From positions 1 through 64,000 of the forward strand of contig NZ_JACMYC010000006.1 of the NCBI RefSeq assembly GCF_014266025.1: a stretch of 64,000 bases of DNA. The letters are read 5' to 3'. Both the position numbers and the translations under genes were made by a program. The notes under the pieces were generated by a model. That model ran no database searches, was not told the origin of the DNA, and saw only the letters and a list, made by a program, of their open reading frames with translations. Each line of letters starts with the position of its first letter. Positions within the stretch are counted from its first letter, which is position 1. Of this stretch, positions 18,032-26,575 are shown in pieces. This DNA is from Nocardioides deserti. Its GTDB lineage: Bacteria > Actinomycetota > Actinomycetes > Propionibacteriales > Nocardioidaceae.

Positions 18032-18631
18032 GTGCCGACATTCGTGCTCGCCTCCGCCTCCCCCGCCCGCCTCGCCACCCTCCGCAACGCCGGGCTCGAC
18101 CCGCAGGTGGTCGTCTCCGGCGTCGACGAGTCGCAGGTCGTCGGCGTGCCCCCGGCCGAGCTCGCCCTGCGGCTGGCCGAGCTCAAGTGCGCGGCTGTGG
18201 TCGACCGGCCCGAGGTGCCGGCCGACGCCCTGGTGCTGGGCTGCGACTCGGTGCTCGAGCTCGACGGCGAGGCCCTGGGCAAGCCGGCCGACGCCGACGA
18301 GGCCGTCGCCCGCTGGCGCTCGATGCGCGGACGCACCGGCGTCCTGCGCACCGGCCACGCGCTGCACGACACCGCGAGCGGCCGCACGGTCGCCGCGACG
18401 GCGTCGACCACCGTCCACTTCGCCGACGTCGGCGACGAGGAGGTGGCGGCGTACGTCGCGACCGGGGAGCCGTTGCACGTCGCCGGCGCGTTCACCGTCG
18501 ACGGCCTGGGCGGCGCGTTCGTGACCGGGATCGAAGGCGACCACCACAACGTGGTGGGCGTCAGCCTTCCGCTGCTCCGGACCCTGGTGACCGACCTGGG
18601 CCACTCGTGGACGGGTCTCTGGTCTCGCTGA
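18032..18631 (+). CDS. maf: Maf family nucleotide pyrophosphatase
   Basis: Hydrolyses non-canonical or modified nucleoside triphosphates (dTTP, UTP, m5U, Psi or m7GTP depending on subtype), cytoplasmic, 199 residues. Motifs: [16 protein letters not shown] at the N-terminus, [11 protein letters not shown] with the catalytic Asp, KP then [10 protein letters not shown], and HTRT-like TGHAL. Start GTG 18032 begins right at the conserved motif. M. tuberculosis has maf just after accE5. Its 3' end overlaps the gtrA 3' end on the other strand by 71 bases. Confidence 0.92.
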   Translation: MPTFVLASASPARLATLRNAGLDPQVVVSGVDESQVVGVPPAELALRLAELKCAAVVDRPEVPADALVLGCDSVLELDGEALGKPADADEAVARWRSMRGRTGVLRTGHALHDTASGRTVAATASTTVHFADVGDEEVAAYVATGEPLHVAGAFTVDGLGGAFVTGIEGDHHNVVGVSLPLLRTLVTDLGHSWTGLWSR

Positions 18632-19172
18632 CCGGCCCACCCGGCAGCGACGTGCCGTCCGGGTCCATCGTCTCGCCGAGATGGTCCGGCTCGGGCGGCA
18701 GCACCGGCTCGGCCGGGTCGTACATCTCGGTAAGGTGGATCGGCCGGCGGAAGATGAACCGCCGGAACAGGTAGAACCGCGACGCCAGGCCCATGACCAG
18801 GCCGATGACGTTGGCGGAGACGTTGTCGGAGATCGGGTCGTCGAGGCCGAGGACGTTCCGGCTGATCGTCAGGCAGGCGATCGGGATCAGCATCGTCACC
18901 GCGTTGATCGCCACGAACGCCGTCAGCCCGCCGTCGGCCTGCCGCGGCGGCCGGTCGCGGAAGGCCCAGGTGCGGCTGCCGCGGTAGCTGACGAACATGC
19001 CGACGGTGTTGGCGATGACGTACGCCAGGACCGGCTGGTCCGGCAGCACCGCGTGGTCGCCGGTGTTGAAGCCGTGCACCAGCACGTTGAAGATGATGAG
19101 CGCGACGACCGTCGCGAGACCGCCGACGGCGATGAAGCGACCGGCCTCACCGAGGAAGCGCCGGTTCGACAT
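18561..19172 (-). CDS. GtrA-like membrane protein
   Basis: 203 residues with four transmembrane segments and the GtrA-type start [18 protein letters not shown], then [15 protein letters not shown] and [13 protein letters not shown]. The family is thought to move polyprenyl-linked sugars across the membrane for surface glycan modification. A long hydrophilic Pro/Gly-rich C-terminal tail (about residue 150 onward) is not part of the family core, and its last 71 bases run antisense into maf. ATG 19172 follows TAGCCT by seven bases (leaderless). M. tuberculosis Rv3277 is the syntenic counterpart. Confidence 0.86.
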   Translation of the reverse strand: MSNRRFLGEAGRFIAVGGLATVVALIIFNVLVHGFNTGDHAVLPDQPVLAYVIANTVGMFVSYRGSRTWAFRDRPPRQADGGLTAFVAINAVTMLIPIACLTISRNVLGLDDPISDNVSANVIGLVMGLASRFYLFRRFIFRRPIHLTEMYDPAEPVLPPEPDHLGETMDPDGTSLPGGPVSETRDPSTSGPGRSPGSGAAEG

Positions 19173-19179
19173 GGGTCTT

Positions 19180-19185
19180 AGGCTA
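19180..19185 (-). promoter_or_regulatory. -10 element, leaderless gtrA-like gene
   Basis: TAGCCT on the minus strand, seven bases before ATG 19172. Confidence 0.6.
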
Positions 19186-19251
19186 ACGAACGCAGCGCCC
19201 GGACCCCGCCTCGGCGGGGCCGCGGGCACCGCGACGGGTCGACGGAAGCGG

Positions 19252-19353
19252 TCAGCCGGTGAACAGGTTCGCGGCCCGGCGCAGCGTCTCCACGACGCCG
19301 TACGCCAGCGGGACGCCGACCAGCGCCCAGGCCACAGCGATCCGTGCGCTCAT
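19252..19353 (-). CDS. MFS transporter small subunit, 33 residues
   Basis: A one-helix protein starting MSARIAVAWALVGVPLAYGV and ending ETLRRAANLFTG. The pattern W-x-x-VGxPL-x-x-GV-x-x-TL-x-x-A-x-x-LF is that of the very short partners encoded next to OFA-type MFS transporters. Its ATG overlaps the transporter stop (ATGA at 19350-19353), so the two are translationally coupled. It probably sits in the membrane with the transporter; its effect is not known to me. Confidence 0.8.
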   Translation of the reverse strand: MSARIAVAWALVGVPLAYGVVETLRRAANLFTG

Positions 19354-20756
19354 GCGCGGCTCTCCTCTCGCTCGGGGTTGCCGGGCGTCGCGGACGGCTC
19401 GTGGAACCGCTCCGCGACCGGGCGGACCAGCAGGTTGGCGACCAGGCCGACGGCGAGCAGCGCGACCATCGTGAACAGCGCCGGCCGGTAGTCCGCGGCG
19501 ACCAGGTTGCCGGGCTCGCCCTGCGCGTCGAGGAAGCCGTTGACGATGAGCGGACCGGCGACGCCGGCCGCCGACCACGCGGTGAGCAGCCGGCCGTGGA
19601 TGGCGCCGACCTGGTAGGTGCCGAACAGGTCACGCAGGTACGCCGGGATGGTGGCGAAGCCGCCGCCGTAGAAGGAGATGATCACCGCGGCGAGCAGCAC
19701 GAACAGCACCGTCGAGCTCGGGCCGACGGTCGCGAGCAGGACGTAGCAGACCAGCCCGACCCCGAGGTAGACCAGGTAGATCGGCTTGCGGCCGATCACG
19801 TCGGAGGTCGAGGACCAGACGAACCGGCCGGCCATGTTGGCGATGGACAGCAGGCCGACGAAGCCGCCCGCGGCCGCGGCGGCGACCGAGGAGTCGCCGT
19901 TCTCGCGGAAGAAGTCCTGGATCATCGGCTGGGCCTGCTCGAGGATGCCGATGCCCGCGGTCACGTTGCAGAACAGCACCGTCCACAGCAGCCAGAACTG
20001 CGGGGTGCGGACGGCGTTGTTGGCCGACACGCTCGCGGTGGTGACCAGGGCCTTCGAGCGCACCGTCGAGGGGTCCCAGCCCTCGGGCTTCCAGCCGTCG
20101 GGTGGCACGCGTACGGTGAAGGCGCCGAACATCATGAAGACGAGGTAGACCGCCGCGAAGGTCAGGAACAGCATCATCACCGCGTCGCCGCTCGGCACCG
20201 AGCCGGAATCCCCGGAATCGTAGGACGAGTCGTAGAGCGACATCAGCCGGCCCGAGAGCGGGGACGCCACGAGCGCGCCGCCGCCGAAGCCCATGATCGC
20301 CATGCCGGTCGCGAGCCCCGGCCGGTCGGGGAACCACTTGATCAGGGTGGAGACCGGCGAGATGTAGCCGATGCCCAGCCCGATGCCGCCGATGCCGCCG
20401 TAGCCGAGGTAGACCAACCACAGCTGGTTCGTGGCGATGCCGAGCGCAGCGACCAGGAAGCCGGCGACCCAGAAGCAGGCGGAGACGAACATCGCCGCGC
20501 GCGGGCCGTTGCGGTCCACCCAGGTCCCGAACAGGGCCGCCGAGAGGCCGAGCATCACGATCGCCACCGAGAAGATGACGCCGATCGCGGTCAGTGTGCT
20601 GTCGAAGTGCTCGACCAGCGCGCTCTTGTAGACGCTGGTTGCGTAGACCTGGCCGATGCACAGGTGCACGGCCAGGGCGGCGGGCGGGACCAGCCAACGG
20701 CTGTAGCCCGGCCCGGCAACGGTGCGCTCACGCGCGAGGAACGACGGTACGGCCAT
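19350..20756 (-). CDS. MFS transporter, oxalate/formate antiporter (OFA) family
   Basis: 468 residues, twelve predicted transmembrane segments. Motifs include VDRNGPRAAM in the loop 2-3 position, GIGGIGLGIGYISPVSTLIKWFPDRPGLATG, which is typical of OFA members, and DVIGRKPIYLVY in the second half. The substrate is probably a small mono- or dicarboxylate, which cannot be resolved here. The ATG at 20756 has a strong ribosome site, GGGAGGTGGAG, just upstream on the minus strand. A 33-residue partner gene overlaps its 3' end. It lies 78 bases downstream of glgC. Confidence 0.88.
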   Translation of the reverse strand: MAVPSFLARERTVAGPGYSRWLVPPAALAVHLCIGQVYATSVYKSALVEHFDSTLTAIGVIFSVAIVMLGLSAALFGTWVDRNGPRAAMFVSACFWVAGFLVAALGIATNQLWLVYLGYGGIGGIGLGIGYISPVSTLIKWFPDRPGLATGMAIMGFGGGALVASPLSGRLMSLYDSSYDSGDSGSVPSGDAVMMLFLTFAAVYLVFMMFGAFTVRVPPDGWKPEGWDPSTVRSKALVTTASVSANNAVRTPQFWLLWTVLFCNVTAGIGILEQAQPMIQDFFRENGDSSVAAAAAGGFVGLLSIANMAGRFVWSSTSDVIGRKPIYLVYLGVGLVCYVLLATVGPSSTVLFVLLAAVIISFYGGGFATIPAYLRDLFGTYQVGAIHGRLLTAWSAAGVAGPLIVNGFLDAQGEPGNLVAADYRPALFTMVALLAVGLVANLLVRPVAERFHEPSATPGNPEREESRA

Positions 20757-20834
20757 GCACTCCACCTCCCAGTGGTCCGCGGTGCAGGTACCCACCTGGT
20801 GAGCGCTGTCACAGACGACTTCAGGCCGATTCGG

Positions 20835-22064
20835 TCAGGCGGTCGTCCCGGGCTCGAGCCTGCTGCCGGCCGCGAGCACCACGCCCTCGCCGACCACGCT
20901 GTGCCGGCCGACGATCGTCACGGCGTCCGGGTCGTCGTACGCCGGGGCGTCGGGCTCGCCGACCCGCGCGCCGGCGCCGACCTCGCAGCGGGTGTCGACG
21001 ATCGAGCGGTGCACGGCCGCCCCCCGGCGTACGACCGTGTTGGAGAAGACGACGCTGTCGACGACCCGGGCCCCCTCCTCGACCACCACGCCGGGGCCGA
21101 GCACGCTGCGGACGACCTCGCCGGCGACGCGGCACCCCGGGCTGAGCATGGAGTCCGCGACGGTCGCACCGTCGAGCACGCGAGCCGGCTGCCGCTGCGG
21201 CTGGCGGGTGAGGATCGTCCAGCCCGGTACGCCGAGCACGTCGCGGTCGTCGGTGAGCAGCTCGCGGTGGGCGGTCAGGTAGAGGTGCGGCTGGCCGAGG
21301 TCGCGCCAGTAGCCCGGCATCCGGTGCGCGACGACCTTGCCGCGCTCCACCAGCCGCGGCAGCAGGTGGTCGCCGAAGTCGCCCAGGCCCGTGTCACCGG
21401 GCTCGCTGTCGGCCGACAGCTCGCGATGCAGCTCGCCGAGCACCTCGACGAGCACCTCGGGGTCGTAGACGAAGACCTCGGTGGCGACCGTGCCGGTCGT
21501 CGGCTCCTCGGGCTTGTAGTCGAGGCGGGTCACCCGCCCCTCGTCGTCGTGCTCGACGGTGGCGTGGTTCGAGGCGTCCTCGATCGGCACCTCGGTGGTG
21601 ACGACCGTGCACTCCGCGCCCTGCTCGTGGTGGGTGACGATCGCGTCGCGGTAGTCGAAGCGGTAGATGTGGTCGGCGCTCATCACGAGCACCACCTCGG
21701 GCGCGAACTCCTGGACCTGGTCGCGGATCCGGAACAGCAGGTCGGCGTTGCCCTTCGCGAACCCGTCCTCGTCGAGCGTGCCGGTCCCCTCCTGGGGCAT
21801 GAGCAGCCGCAGCCCGCCGACGTTGCGGTCGAGGTCCCACGGGCGCCCGTTGGCGACCTGCTCCTCGAGGGTCGAACCCTGGAACTGCACCGAGAGCCAC
21901 ACGTCCGTGCAGCCGGAGTGGGTGAGGTTCGACAGCGGGAAGTCGAGCAGCTGGTAGACCCCCGCGAACGGCAGGGCCGGCTTGGCGCGCTCCCGCGTCA
22001 GCACGTCCATGCGCCCGCCGGCGCCTCCGGCCTGGACGATCGCGAGCACGCGGTGAGCCACCAT
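20835..22064 (-). CDS. glgC: Glucose-1-phosphate adenylyltransferase
   Basis: Makes ADP-glucose for glycogen and trehalose/maltose pathways; 409 residues, normal length. Nucleotidyltransferase domain with VQAGGAGGRMDVLTRERAKP (the usual GxGxRLxPLT is slightly changed to GGRMDVLT), PFAGVYQLLDFPLSN, ADHIYRFDY and YWRDLGQPHLYL; C-terminal left-handed beta-helix of hexapeptide repeats (GATVADSML, VVVEEGARVVDSVV). No other glg gene is adjacent. The start is ATG 22064 after a CACGAT hexamer and six bases, a weak leaderless match. Confidence 0.9.
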   Translation of the reverse strand: MVAHRVLAIVQAGGAGGRMDVLTRERAKPALPFAGVYQLLDFPLSNLTHSGCTDVWLSVQFQGSTLEEQVANGRPWDLDRNVGGLRLLMPQEGTGTLDEDGFAKGNADLLFRIRDQVQEFAPEVVLVMSADHIYRFDYRDAIVTHHEQGAECTVVTTEVPIEDASNHATVEHDDEGRVTRLDYKPEEPTTGTVATEVFVYDPEVLVEVLGELHRELSADSEPGDTGLGDFGDHLLPRLVERGKVVAHRMPGYWRDLGQPHLYLTAHRELLTDDRDVLGVPGWTILTRQPQRQPARVLDGATVADSMLSPGCRVAGEVVRSVLGPGVVVEEGARVVDSVVFSNTVVRRGAAVHRSIVDTRCEVGAGARVGEPDAPAYDDPDAVTIVGRHSVVGEGVVLAAGSRLEPGTTA

Positions 22065-22120
22065 CTCGTCATCGTGACAGGGGGGTCCACGGCGCCCCGC
22101 CGGGCTTCACCTGCCCGGGG

Positions 22121-23293
22121 TCACTCGACCGGCAGGCCGAGCCCCCGGGCGATGAGCATGCGCTGGACCTCCGAGGTGCCCTCGCCGATCTCGAGCACCT
22201 TGGCGTCGCGGTAGAAGCGCGCGACGGGGTACTCCTCCATGAAGCCGTAGCCGCCGAAGACCTGGGTGGCGATCCGGGTCGCGGTCACGGCGGACTCGGT
22301 GGAGTAGAGCTTGGCGACGGCCGCCGCCTGCTTGAACTGCTGGTACGGCGCGCCCGCGTCCTTCATGGCAGCCGCGCGGTAGGTGAGCATCCGGCTGGCG
22401 TGCAGCATCACCTCGAGGTCGGCGACCTGGAACGCGACGCCCTGCTTGCGGCCGATCGGGCCGCCGAACGTCTGCCGCTCCCCCGCGTAGGCGAGCGCCA
22501 TGTCGAGGCAGGCCTGGATGCAGCCGACCGACAGCGCGGAGATCGCGACCCGGCCGTCGTCGAGCGTGGCGAGGAACTGGGCGTAGCCGCGGCCGCGCTC
22601 GCCGAGCAGGTGGTCGGCGGGCACCCGGGCGTCCTCGAAGGACAGCGGGTGGGTGTCGGAGGCGTGCCAGCCGAGCTTGTCGTACGCCTTCTCGGCGGTG
22701 AAGCCGGGCGTGCCGGCCGGGACCATGACCGCGGAGATCTCCGGGCGGCCGTCCTCCCGCGTGCCGGTGCGGGCGGTGACGGTGACCAGCGAGGTGATCG
22801 AGGAGCCGGAGTTGGTGATGAACTGCTTCGAGCCGTTGACGACCCACTCGTCCCCGACGAGCTCGGCCTTCGTGCGGGTGGCGCCCGCGTCCGAGCCGGC
22901 GCCGGGCTCGGTCAGCCCGAAGCCGGCGAGCTGTTCGCCTGCGACCAGCGCGGGCAGCCACCGCTGCTTCTGGGCGTCGGTGCCGTAGGTGAGGATCGGG
23001 TTGATGCCGAGGCCGACGCCGGCCTGCAGGGTGATGCCCATCGACTGGTCGACGCGCCCGATCTCCTCGATCGCCACGCAGAGGCTCGTGAAGTCGCCGT
23101 CGTCCCCGGCGCCGCCGTACTCCTCCGGCGCGGTGAGCCCGAACAGCCCGAGCTGCCCCATCCGCTGCACCACGTCGACCGGGAAGTGGTGGTCGCGGTC
23201 CCACTGCGCCGCGTGCGGCGCGATCTCGGCCTCCGCGAACTCGCGGACGCTGCGGCGGAACTCCTCGTGCTCGCGGGACAGCTCGAACGTCAT
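22121..23293 (-). CDS. fadE25: Acyl-CoA dehydrogenase (FadE25 type)
   Basis: FAD enzyme oxidising acyl-CoA to 2-enoyl-CoA; 390 residues. Motifs: GLTEPGAGSDAG, WVVNGSKQFITN, RQTFGGPIGRKQGV, QVFGGYGFMEEYPVAR and the catalytic Glu in IGEGTSEVQR. ATG 23293 is preceded by TAGCAT and seven bases, so the transcript likely begins at the start codon; ATG 23302 would lie between promoter and start. A perfect 9-bp-arm dyad covers the -35 region. It is divergent from accA3, and fadE25 and accA3 are close in M. tuberculosis too, which supports the name. Confidence 0.92.
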   Translation of the reverse strand: MTFELSREHEEFRRSVREFAEAEIAPHAAQWDRDHHFPVDVVQRMGQLGLFGLTAPEEYGGAGDDGDFTSLCVAIEEIGRVDQSMGITLQAGVGLGINPILTYGTDAQKQRWLPALVAGEQLAGFGLTEPGAGSDAGATRTKAELVGDEWVVNGSKQFITNSGSSITSLVTVTARTGTREDGRPEISAVMVPAGTPGFTAEKAYDKLGWHASDTHPLSFEDARVPADHLLGERGRGYAQFLATLDDGRVAISALSVGCIQACLDMALAYAGERQTFGGPIGRKQGVAFQVADLEVMLHASRMLTYRAAAMKDAGAPYQQFKQAAAVAKLYSTESAVTATRIATQVFGGYGFMEEYPVARFYRDAKVLEIGEGTSEVQRMLIARGLGLPVE

Positions 23294-23300
23294 GCGCGGC

Positions 23301-23306
23301 ATGCTA
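23301..23306 (-). promoter_or_regulatory. -10 element, leaderless fadE25
   Basis: TAGCAT on the minus strand, seven bases before ATG 23293. Confidence 0.6.
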
Positions 23307-23311
23307 GTCGT

Positions 23312-23333
23312 CTGGTTAACGGTTGTTAACCAG
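23312..23333. promoter_or_regulatory. Perfect dyad CTGGTTAAC-GGTT-GTTAACCAG, probable operator
   Basis: Nine-base perfect arms with a four-base centre, unusually AT-rich for this DNA. It lies six bases upstream of the fadE25 -10 and would cover its -35; accA3 starts 146 bases away on the other strand. The size and symmetry suit a TetR-family repressor that senses acyl-CoA. Confidence 0.7.
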
Positions 23334-23409
23334 CTCGCGCTGACGGGAGTGCGAACCCCGGGCGGGACCGCGTGGCTGAGACCACAGCGGCGGGATCGTC
23401 CGGGGGCGA

Positions 23410-23415
23410 TAGCCT
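23410..23415 (+). promoter_or_regulatory. Possible -10 element for accA3
   Basis: TAGCCT; a start about seven bases on would give a leader of some 57 bases that contains the AGGAG at 23466-23470. Confidence 0.35.
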
Positions 23416-23478
23416 GCCCGCCGGGTCGCCCGACCCGTGTTCGAACACGAGCTTCCGAGAGAGCCAGGAGTGCCCACG

Positions 23479-25272
23479 GTGCCGGAGAGCAAGCCCCTCA
23501 CGAAGGTCCTCATCGCCAATCGCGGCGAGATCGCGGTGCGGGTCATCCGCGCCTGCAAGGACGCGGGCATCGGCAGCGTCGCCGTGTACGCCGAGCCCGA
23601 CCGCGACGCCATGCACGTCCGGCTGGCCGACGAGGCGCACTCCCTCGGCGGCGCGACCCCGGCCGACTCCTACCTCGACATCGCCAAGCTCATCGCCGTC
23701 GCGGAGAAGTCCGGCGCGGACTCCGTGCACCCCGGCTACGGCTTCCTCGCCGAGAACGCCGACTTCGCCCAGGCCGTCATCGACGCCGGGCTGACCTGGA
23801 TCGGCCCCCCGCCGGCCGCGATCGAGGCGCTGGGCGACAAGGCCAAGGCCAAGCACATCGCCGACAAGGCGAACGCCCCGCTGGCGCCGGGCACCAAGGA
23901 CCCGGTCGCCGACGCCGACGAGGTCGTGGCGTTCGCGAAGGAGAACGGCCTGCCGGTCGCCATCAAGGCGGTCTTCGGCGGCGGCGGTCGCGGCCTCAAG
24001 GTCGCCCGCACGCTCGAGGAGATCCCTGACGCCTACGAGTCCGCGGTGCGCGAGGCGGTCACGGCGTTCGGCCGCGGCGAGTGCCTCGTCGAGAAGTTCC
24101 TCGACAAGCCGCGCCACGTCGAGACCCAGTGCCTGGCCGACCAGCACGGAAACGTCGTCGTGGTCTCCACCCGCGACTGCTCGCTCCAGCGCCGCAACCA
24201 GAAGCTCGTCGAGGAGGCGCCGGCGCCGTTCCTGTCCGAGGAGCAGCTGACCGAGCTCTACGAGTCCTCCAAGCGCATCCTGCGCGAGGCCGGCTACCAC
24301 GGCGCGGGCACCTGCGAGTTCCTCGTCGCCCAGGACGGCACGATCTCCTTCCTCGAGGTCAACACCCGCCTGCAGGTCGAGCACTGCGTCTCCGAGGAGG
24401 TCACCGGCATCGACCTCGTCCGCGAGATGTTCCGCATCGCCGCCGGCGAGGAGCTCGGGTACGACGACCCGGAGATCCGCGGCCACTCCATCGAGTTCCG
24501 CATCAACGCCGAGGACGGCGGCCGCAACTTCATGCCCGCCCCCGGCACCCTGTCCGCGTGGAGCCCGCCGAGCGGCCCCGGCGTGCGCCTCGACGGCGGC
24601 TACGAGAACGGCGAGACCATCCCCGGCTCGTTCGACTCGCTCATCGCCAAGCTGATCGTCACCGGTCGCGACCGCACCCAGGCGCTGGAGCGCTCGCGCC
24701 GCGCGCTGGACGAGTTCGTCGTCGACGGCATGCCGACGGTCATCCCGTTCCACCGAGCGGTCGTCTCCGACCCGGCGTACGTCGGCGCCTCGAACCCCTC
24801 GGGCGAGGGCTCCTTCGACGTCTACACGCAGTGGATCGAGACCGAGTTCGACAACCAGATCGAGCCGTACGCCGGTGACGTCGCGGAGGCCGACGAGCCC
24901 GAGGAGCGGCAGAGCGTCGTCGTCGAGGTCGGCGGCAAGCGGCTCGAGGTCGTGCTGCCCGCCGGGCTCGGCGGCATCTCCGCCGGCGGTGCTGCCGGTG
25001 GCGGCGCGAAGAAGCCCAAGCGCAAGAAGGGCGGCGGCTCCGGTGCCGCGGCCAGCGGCGACGCGGTCACCAGCCCGATGCAGGGCACGGTCGTCAAGGT
25101 CGTCGTCGAGGAGGGCCAGGAGGTCGCCGAGGGCGACACCGTGGTCGTCATCGAGGCGATGAAGATGGAGCAGCCGCTCAAGGCCCACAAGGCCGGCACC
25201 GTCACCGGCCTCCAGGCCGAGGTCGGCGCCACCGTCACCAACGGCGCCGTCATCTGCGAGCTCAAGGACTGA
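23479..25272 (+). CDS. accA3: Acyl-CoA carboxylase alpha chain (biotin carboxylase + BCCP)
   Basis: 597 residues. The biotin carboxylase part starts [19 protein letters not shown], with the ATP-grasp loop FGGGGRGLK and [19 protein letters not shown] Gly/Ala/Lys-rich linker (about 515-535) leads to the biotin carrier domain with Lys562 in EAMKMEQ as the site biotinylated by BirA. It should work with AccD5/AccE5 encoded 12 kb away. GTG 23479 is chosen because AGGAG lies eight bases upstream; GTG 23470 or 23437 give longer N-termini. A large palindrome follows the stop. Confidence 0.93.
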   Translation: MPESKPLTKVLIANRGEIAVRVIRACKDAGIGSVAVYAEPDRDAMHVRLADEAHSLGGATPADSYLDIAKLIAVAEKSGADSVHPGYGFLAENADFAQAVIDAGLTWIGPPPAAIEALGDKAKAKHIADKANAPLAPGTKDPVADADEVVAFAKENGLPVAIKAVFGGGGRGLKVARTLEEIPDAYESAVREAVTAFGRGECLVEKFLDKPRHVETQCLADQHGNVVVVSTRDCSLQRRNQKLVEEAPAPFLSEEQLTELYESSKRILREAGYHGAGTCEFLVAQDGTISFLEVNTRLQVEHCVSEEVTGIDLVREMFRIAAGEELGYDDPEIRGHSIEFRINAEDGGRNFMPAPGTLSAWSPPSGPGVRLDGGYENGETIPGSFDSLIAKLIVTGRDRTQALERSRRALDEFVVDGMPTVIPFHRAVVSDPAYVGASNPSGEGSFDVYTQWIETEFDNQIEPYAGDVAEADEPEERQSVVVEVGGKRLEVVLPAGLGGISAGGAAGGGAKKPKRKKGGGSGAAASGDAVTSPMQGTVVKVVVEEGQEVAEGDTVVVIEAMKMEQPLKAHKAGTVTGLQAEVGATVTNGAVICELKD

Positions 25273-25328
25273 CGCTCTTCTCGTCGCCCCGGTCGGCCGG
25301 AAATCGTGCTGCCGGCCGGGGTGCGAGC

Positions 25329-25413
25329 ATCCCAGGTTCACTTGGGACCCTGGTGCTTCTCGGCCATCGCGATGGCCGAGAAGCGTGAACATCCCCGGTC
25401 TACTTGGGATGCC
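25329..25413. repeat. 30-bp perfect palindrome flanked by two CATCCC...CTTGGGA repeats
   Basis: 25355-25384 is a perfect palindrome (GCTTCTCGGCCATCG and its complement, no loop). Left (25329-25347) and right (25390-25409) flanks carry the same unit, CATCCC-n-GGT-nn-ACTTGGGA, in direct orientation; the right copy ends GGGATG, making it a dyad CATCCC...GGGATG. The palindrome could terminate accA3 transcription. The flanking units look like a repeated binding site or repeat family. Confidence 0.65.
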
Positions 25414-25483
25414 ACCACCGGCCCGGACAGGAAATCTTCCGGATCCGGCGAACCGAACGCGGCCGGCGAGCGTCGGAGCCAGC

Positions 25484-26041
25484 ATGAACATCACGAACAC
25501 AGCAGGACGAACGACCGCGGCGGCCCTCCTCGGTGGGGTGCTCGCCCTGACGACCGCACTGACCACCGCGGTGCCGGCGGGCGCCGCCGTCGGGGTGGTG
25601 AAGGACCCGGCCGGTGACGGCCGCACGTCGTTCAAGAGCGGTGACGTCACCAAGGTGCGCGTCAAGCACGGCCCGAAGGCGCTGCGGATCGCGGTGTCGC
25701 ACGCGGCGGACAGCGGCCTGGCCGACGTCTACCGGTTCAACATCGACACCCGGCCGAAGGTCAAGGGCCCGGAGTGGGTGATCGGCACCGGCATCGAGGT
25801 CGAGGAGTGGCGGGTCTTCCGCGCCGACGGCTGGACCGGCGTTGACGGTGAGCCGGTCTGCACCGACGGCAACGACATCGACTGGGACGCCGAGCGGATG
25901 CGGCTCGTCGTGCCGCGTGGCTGCCTCGGCTCGCCGAAGCGGGTGCGGGTCAACCTCGTGACGTCCAACGACTACCCCGGCACGCCGGTCGACCACGCGC
26001 CGGGCAAGCGGAAGTACGGCGGCTGGGTCGCCGCCGGCTGA
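25484..26041 (+). CDS. Secreted protein of unknown function
   Basis: 185 residues. A Sec signal peptide covers about residues 1-34, with hydrophobic AAALLGGVLALTTALTTAV and a cleavage site near PAGAA. The mature domain of about 150 residues starts VKDPAGDG and looks all-beta (VRVKHGPKALRIAVSHA, YRFNIDTRPKVKGPEW, RMRLVVPRGCLG), a pattern shared by several secreted actinobacterial proteins of unknown role. Two cysteines (in PVCTDG and RGCLG) may form a disulfide. The ATG at 25484 starts right at the signal peptide. It stands alone between accA3 and the PH-domain operon. Confidence 0.75.
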   Translation: MNITNTAGRTTAAALLGGVLALTTALTTAVPAGAAVGVVKDPAGDGRTSFKSGDVTKVRVKHGPKALRIAVSHAADSGLADVYRFNIDTRPKVKGPEWVIGTGIEVEEWRVFRADGWTGVDGEPVCTDGNDIDWDAERMRLVVPRGCLGSPKRVRVNLVTSNDYPGTPVDHAPGKRKYGGWVAAG

Positions 26042-26059
26042 CGCGCGGCGGGGCGTGGC

Positions 26060-26065
26060 TAGCGT
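26060..26065 (+). promoter_or_regulatory. -10 element, leaderless PH-domain operon
   Basis: TAGCGT then six bases to GTG 26072; this would be the promoter of the whole five-gene chain. Confidence 0.6.
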
Positions 26066-26071
26066 GGCCAC

Positions 26072-26575
26072 GTGACCGACGCGCCGACGACCTCGCCCCT
26101 GCTGCGCGAGCCGCGCCACCGGGTGAGCCCGCGGGCTCGGCTGATGTGGCAGGTGACCGCGTTGGTGGAGGGCGCGGTGACGATCGTCGTGCTCCTGCTG
26201 GTCGGCCTCGCCGTCGACGCGGTCGACGTGCGCTGGTGGATGGTGGTCGCCGCGGTGGCCGCGGTGCTCGGGTGGGTCGCGGTGGTGCCGCAGTGGCGCT
26301 ACGCCGTCCATCGCTGGGAGGTCACCGAGACCGCCGTGCACACCCAGACCGGGTGGTGGGCGCGCGAGCAGCGGATCGCGCCGCTCTCCCGGATCCAGAC
26401 CGTCGACCGCGCCGAGGGTGCGGTCGCCCGGCTCTTCGGGCTGGCGACCGTGACGGTCACGACGGCCTCGGCCGCCGGAGCCCTGGAGATCGACGGCCTG
26501 GACCGTCGGCAGGCGGTCGCCCTGGTCGCCGAGCTGACCGCCCGGGCCGACGCGGTCGAGGGCGACGCCACGTGA
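26072..26575 (+). CDS. PH-domain membrane protein, YdbS-like
   Basis: 167 residues: two transmembrane segments (about 28-50 and 54-72), then a bPH2 domain with YAVHRWEVTETAVHTQTGWW, RIAPLSRIQTVD and the strand LATVTVTTASAAG. In Bacillus a small (YdbS) and a large (YdbT) PH-domain membrane protein are encoded together, as here; the pair has been linked to membrane protection from an antimicrobial peptide, a memory-based analogy. First gene of a five-gene overlapping chain; GTG start, leaderless. Confidence 0.85.
   Translation: MTDAPTTSPLLREPRHRVSPRARLMWQVTALVEGAVTIVVLLLVGLAVDAVDVRWWMVVAAVAAVLGWVAVVPQWRYAVHRWEVTETAVHTQTGWWAREQRIAPLSRIQTVDRAEGAVARLFGLATVTVTTASAAGALEIDGLDRRQAVALVAELTARADAVEGDAT

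Noticed and set aside
19344..22214. A 956-codon open frame on the plus strand across the MFS and glgC genes
   Set aside because: Same artefact: shadow of two clear minus-strand genes, with no recognisable protein features.
25355..25384. The 30-bp palindrome as an insertion-sequence end
   Set aside because: No transposase, no target duplication and no second end are visible.
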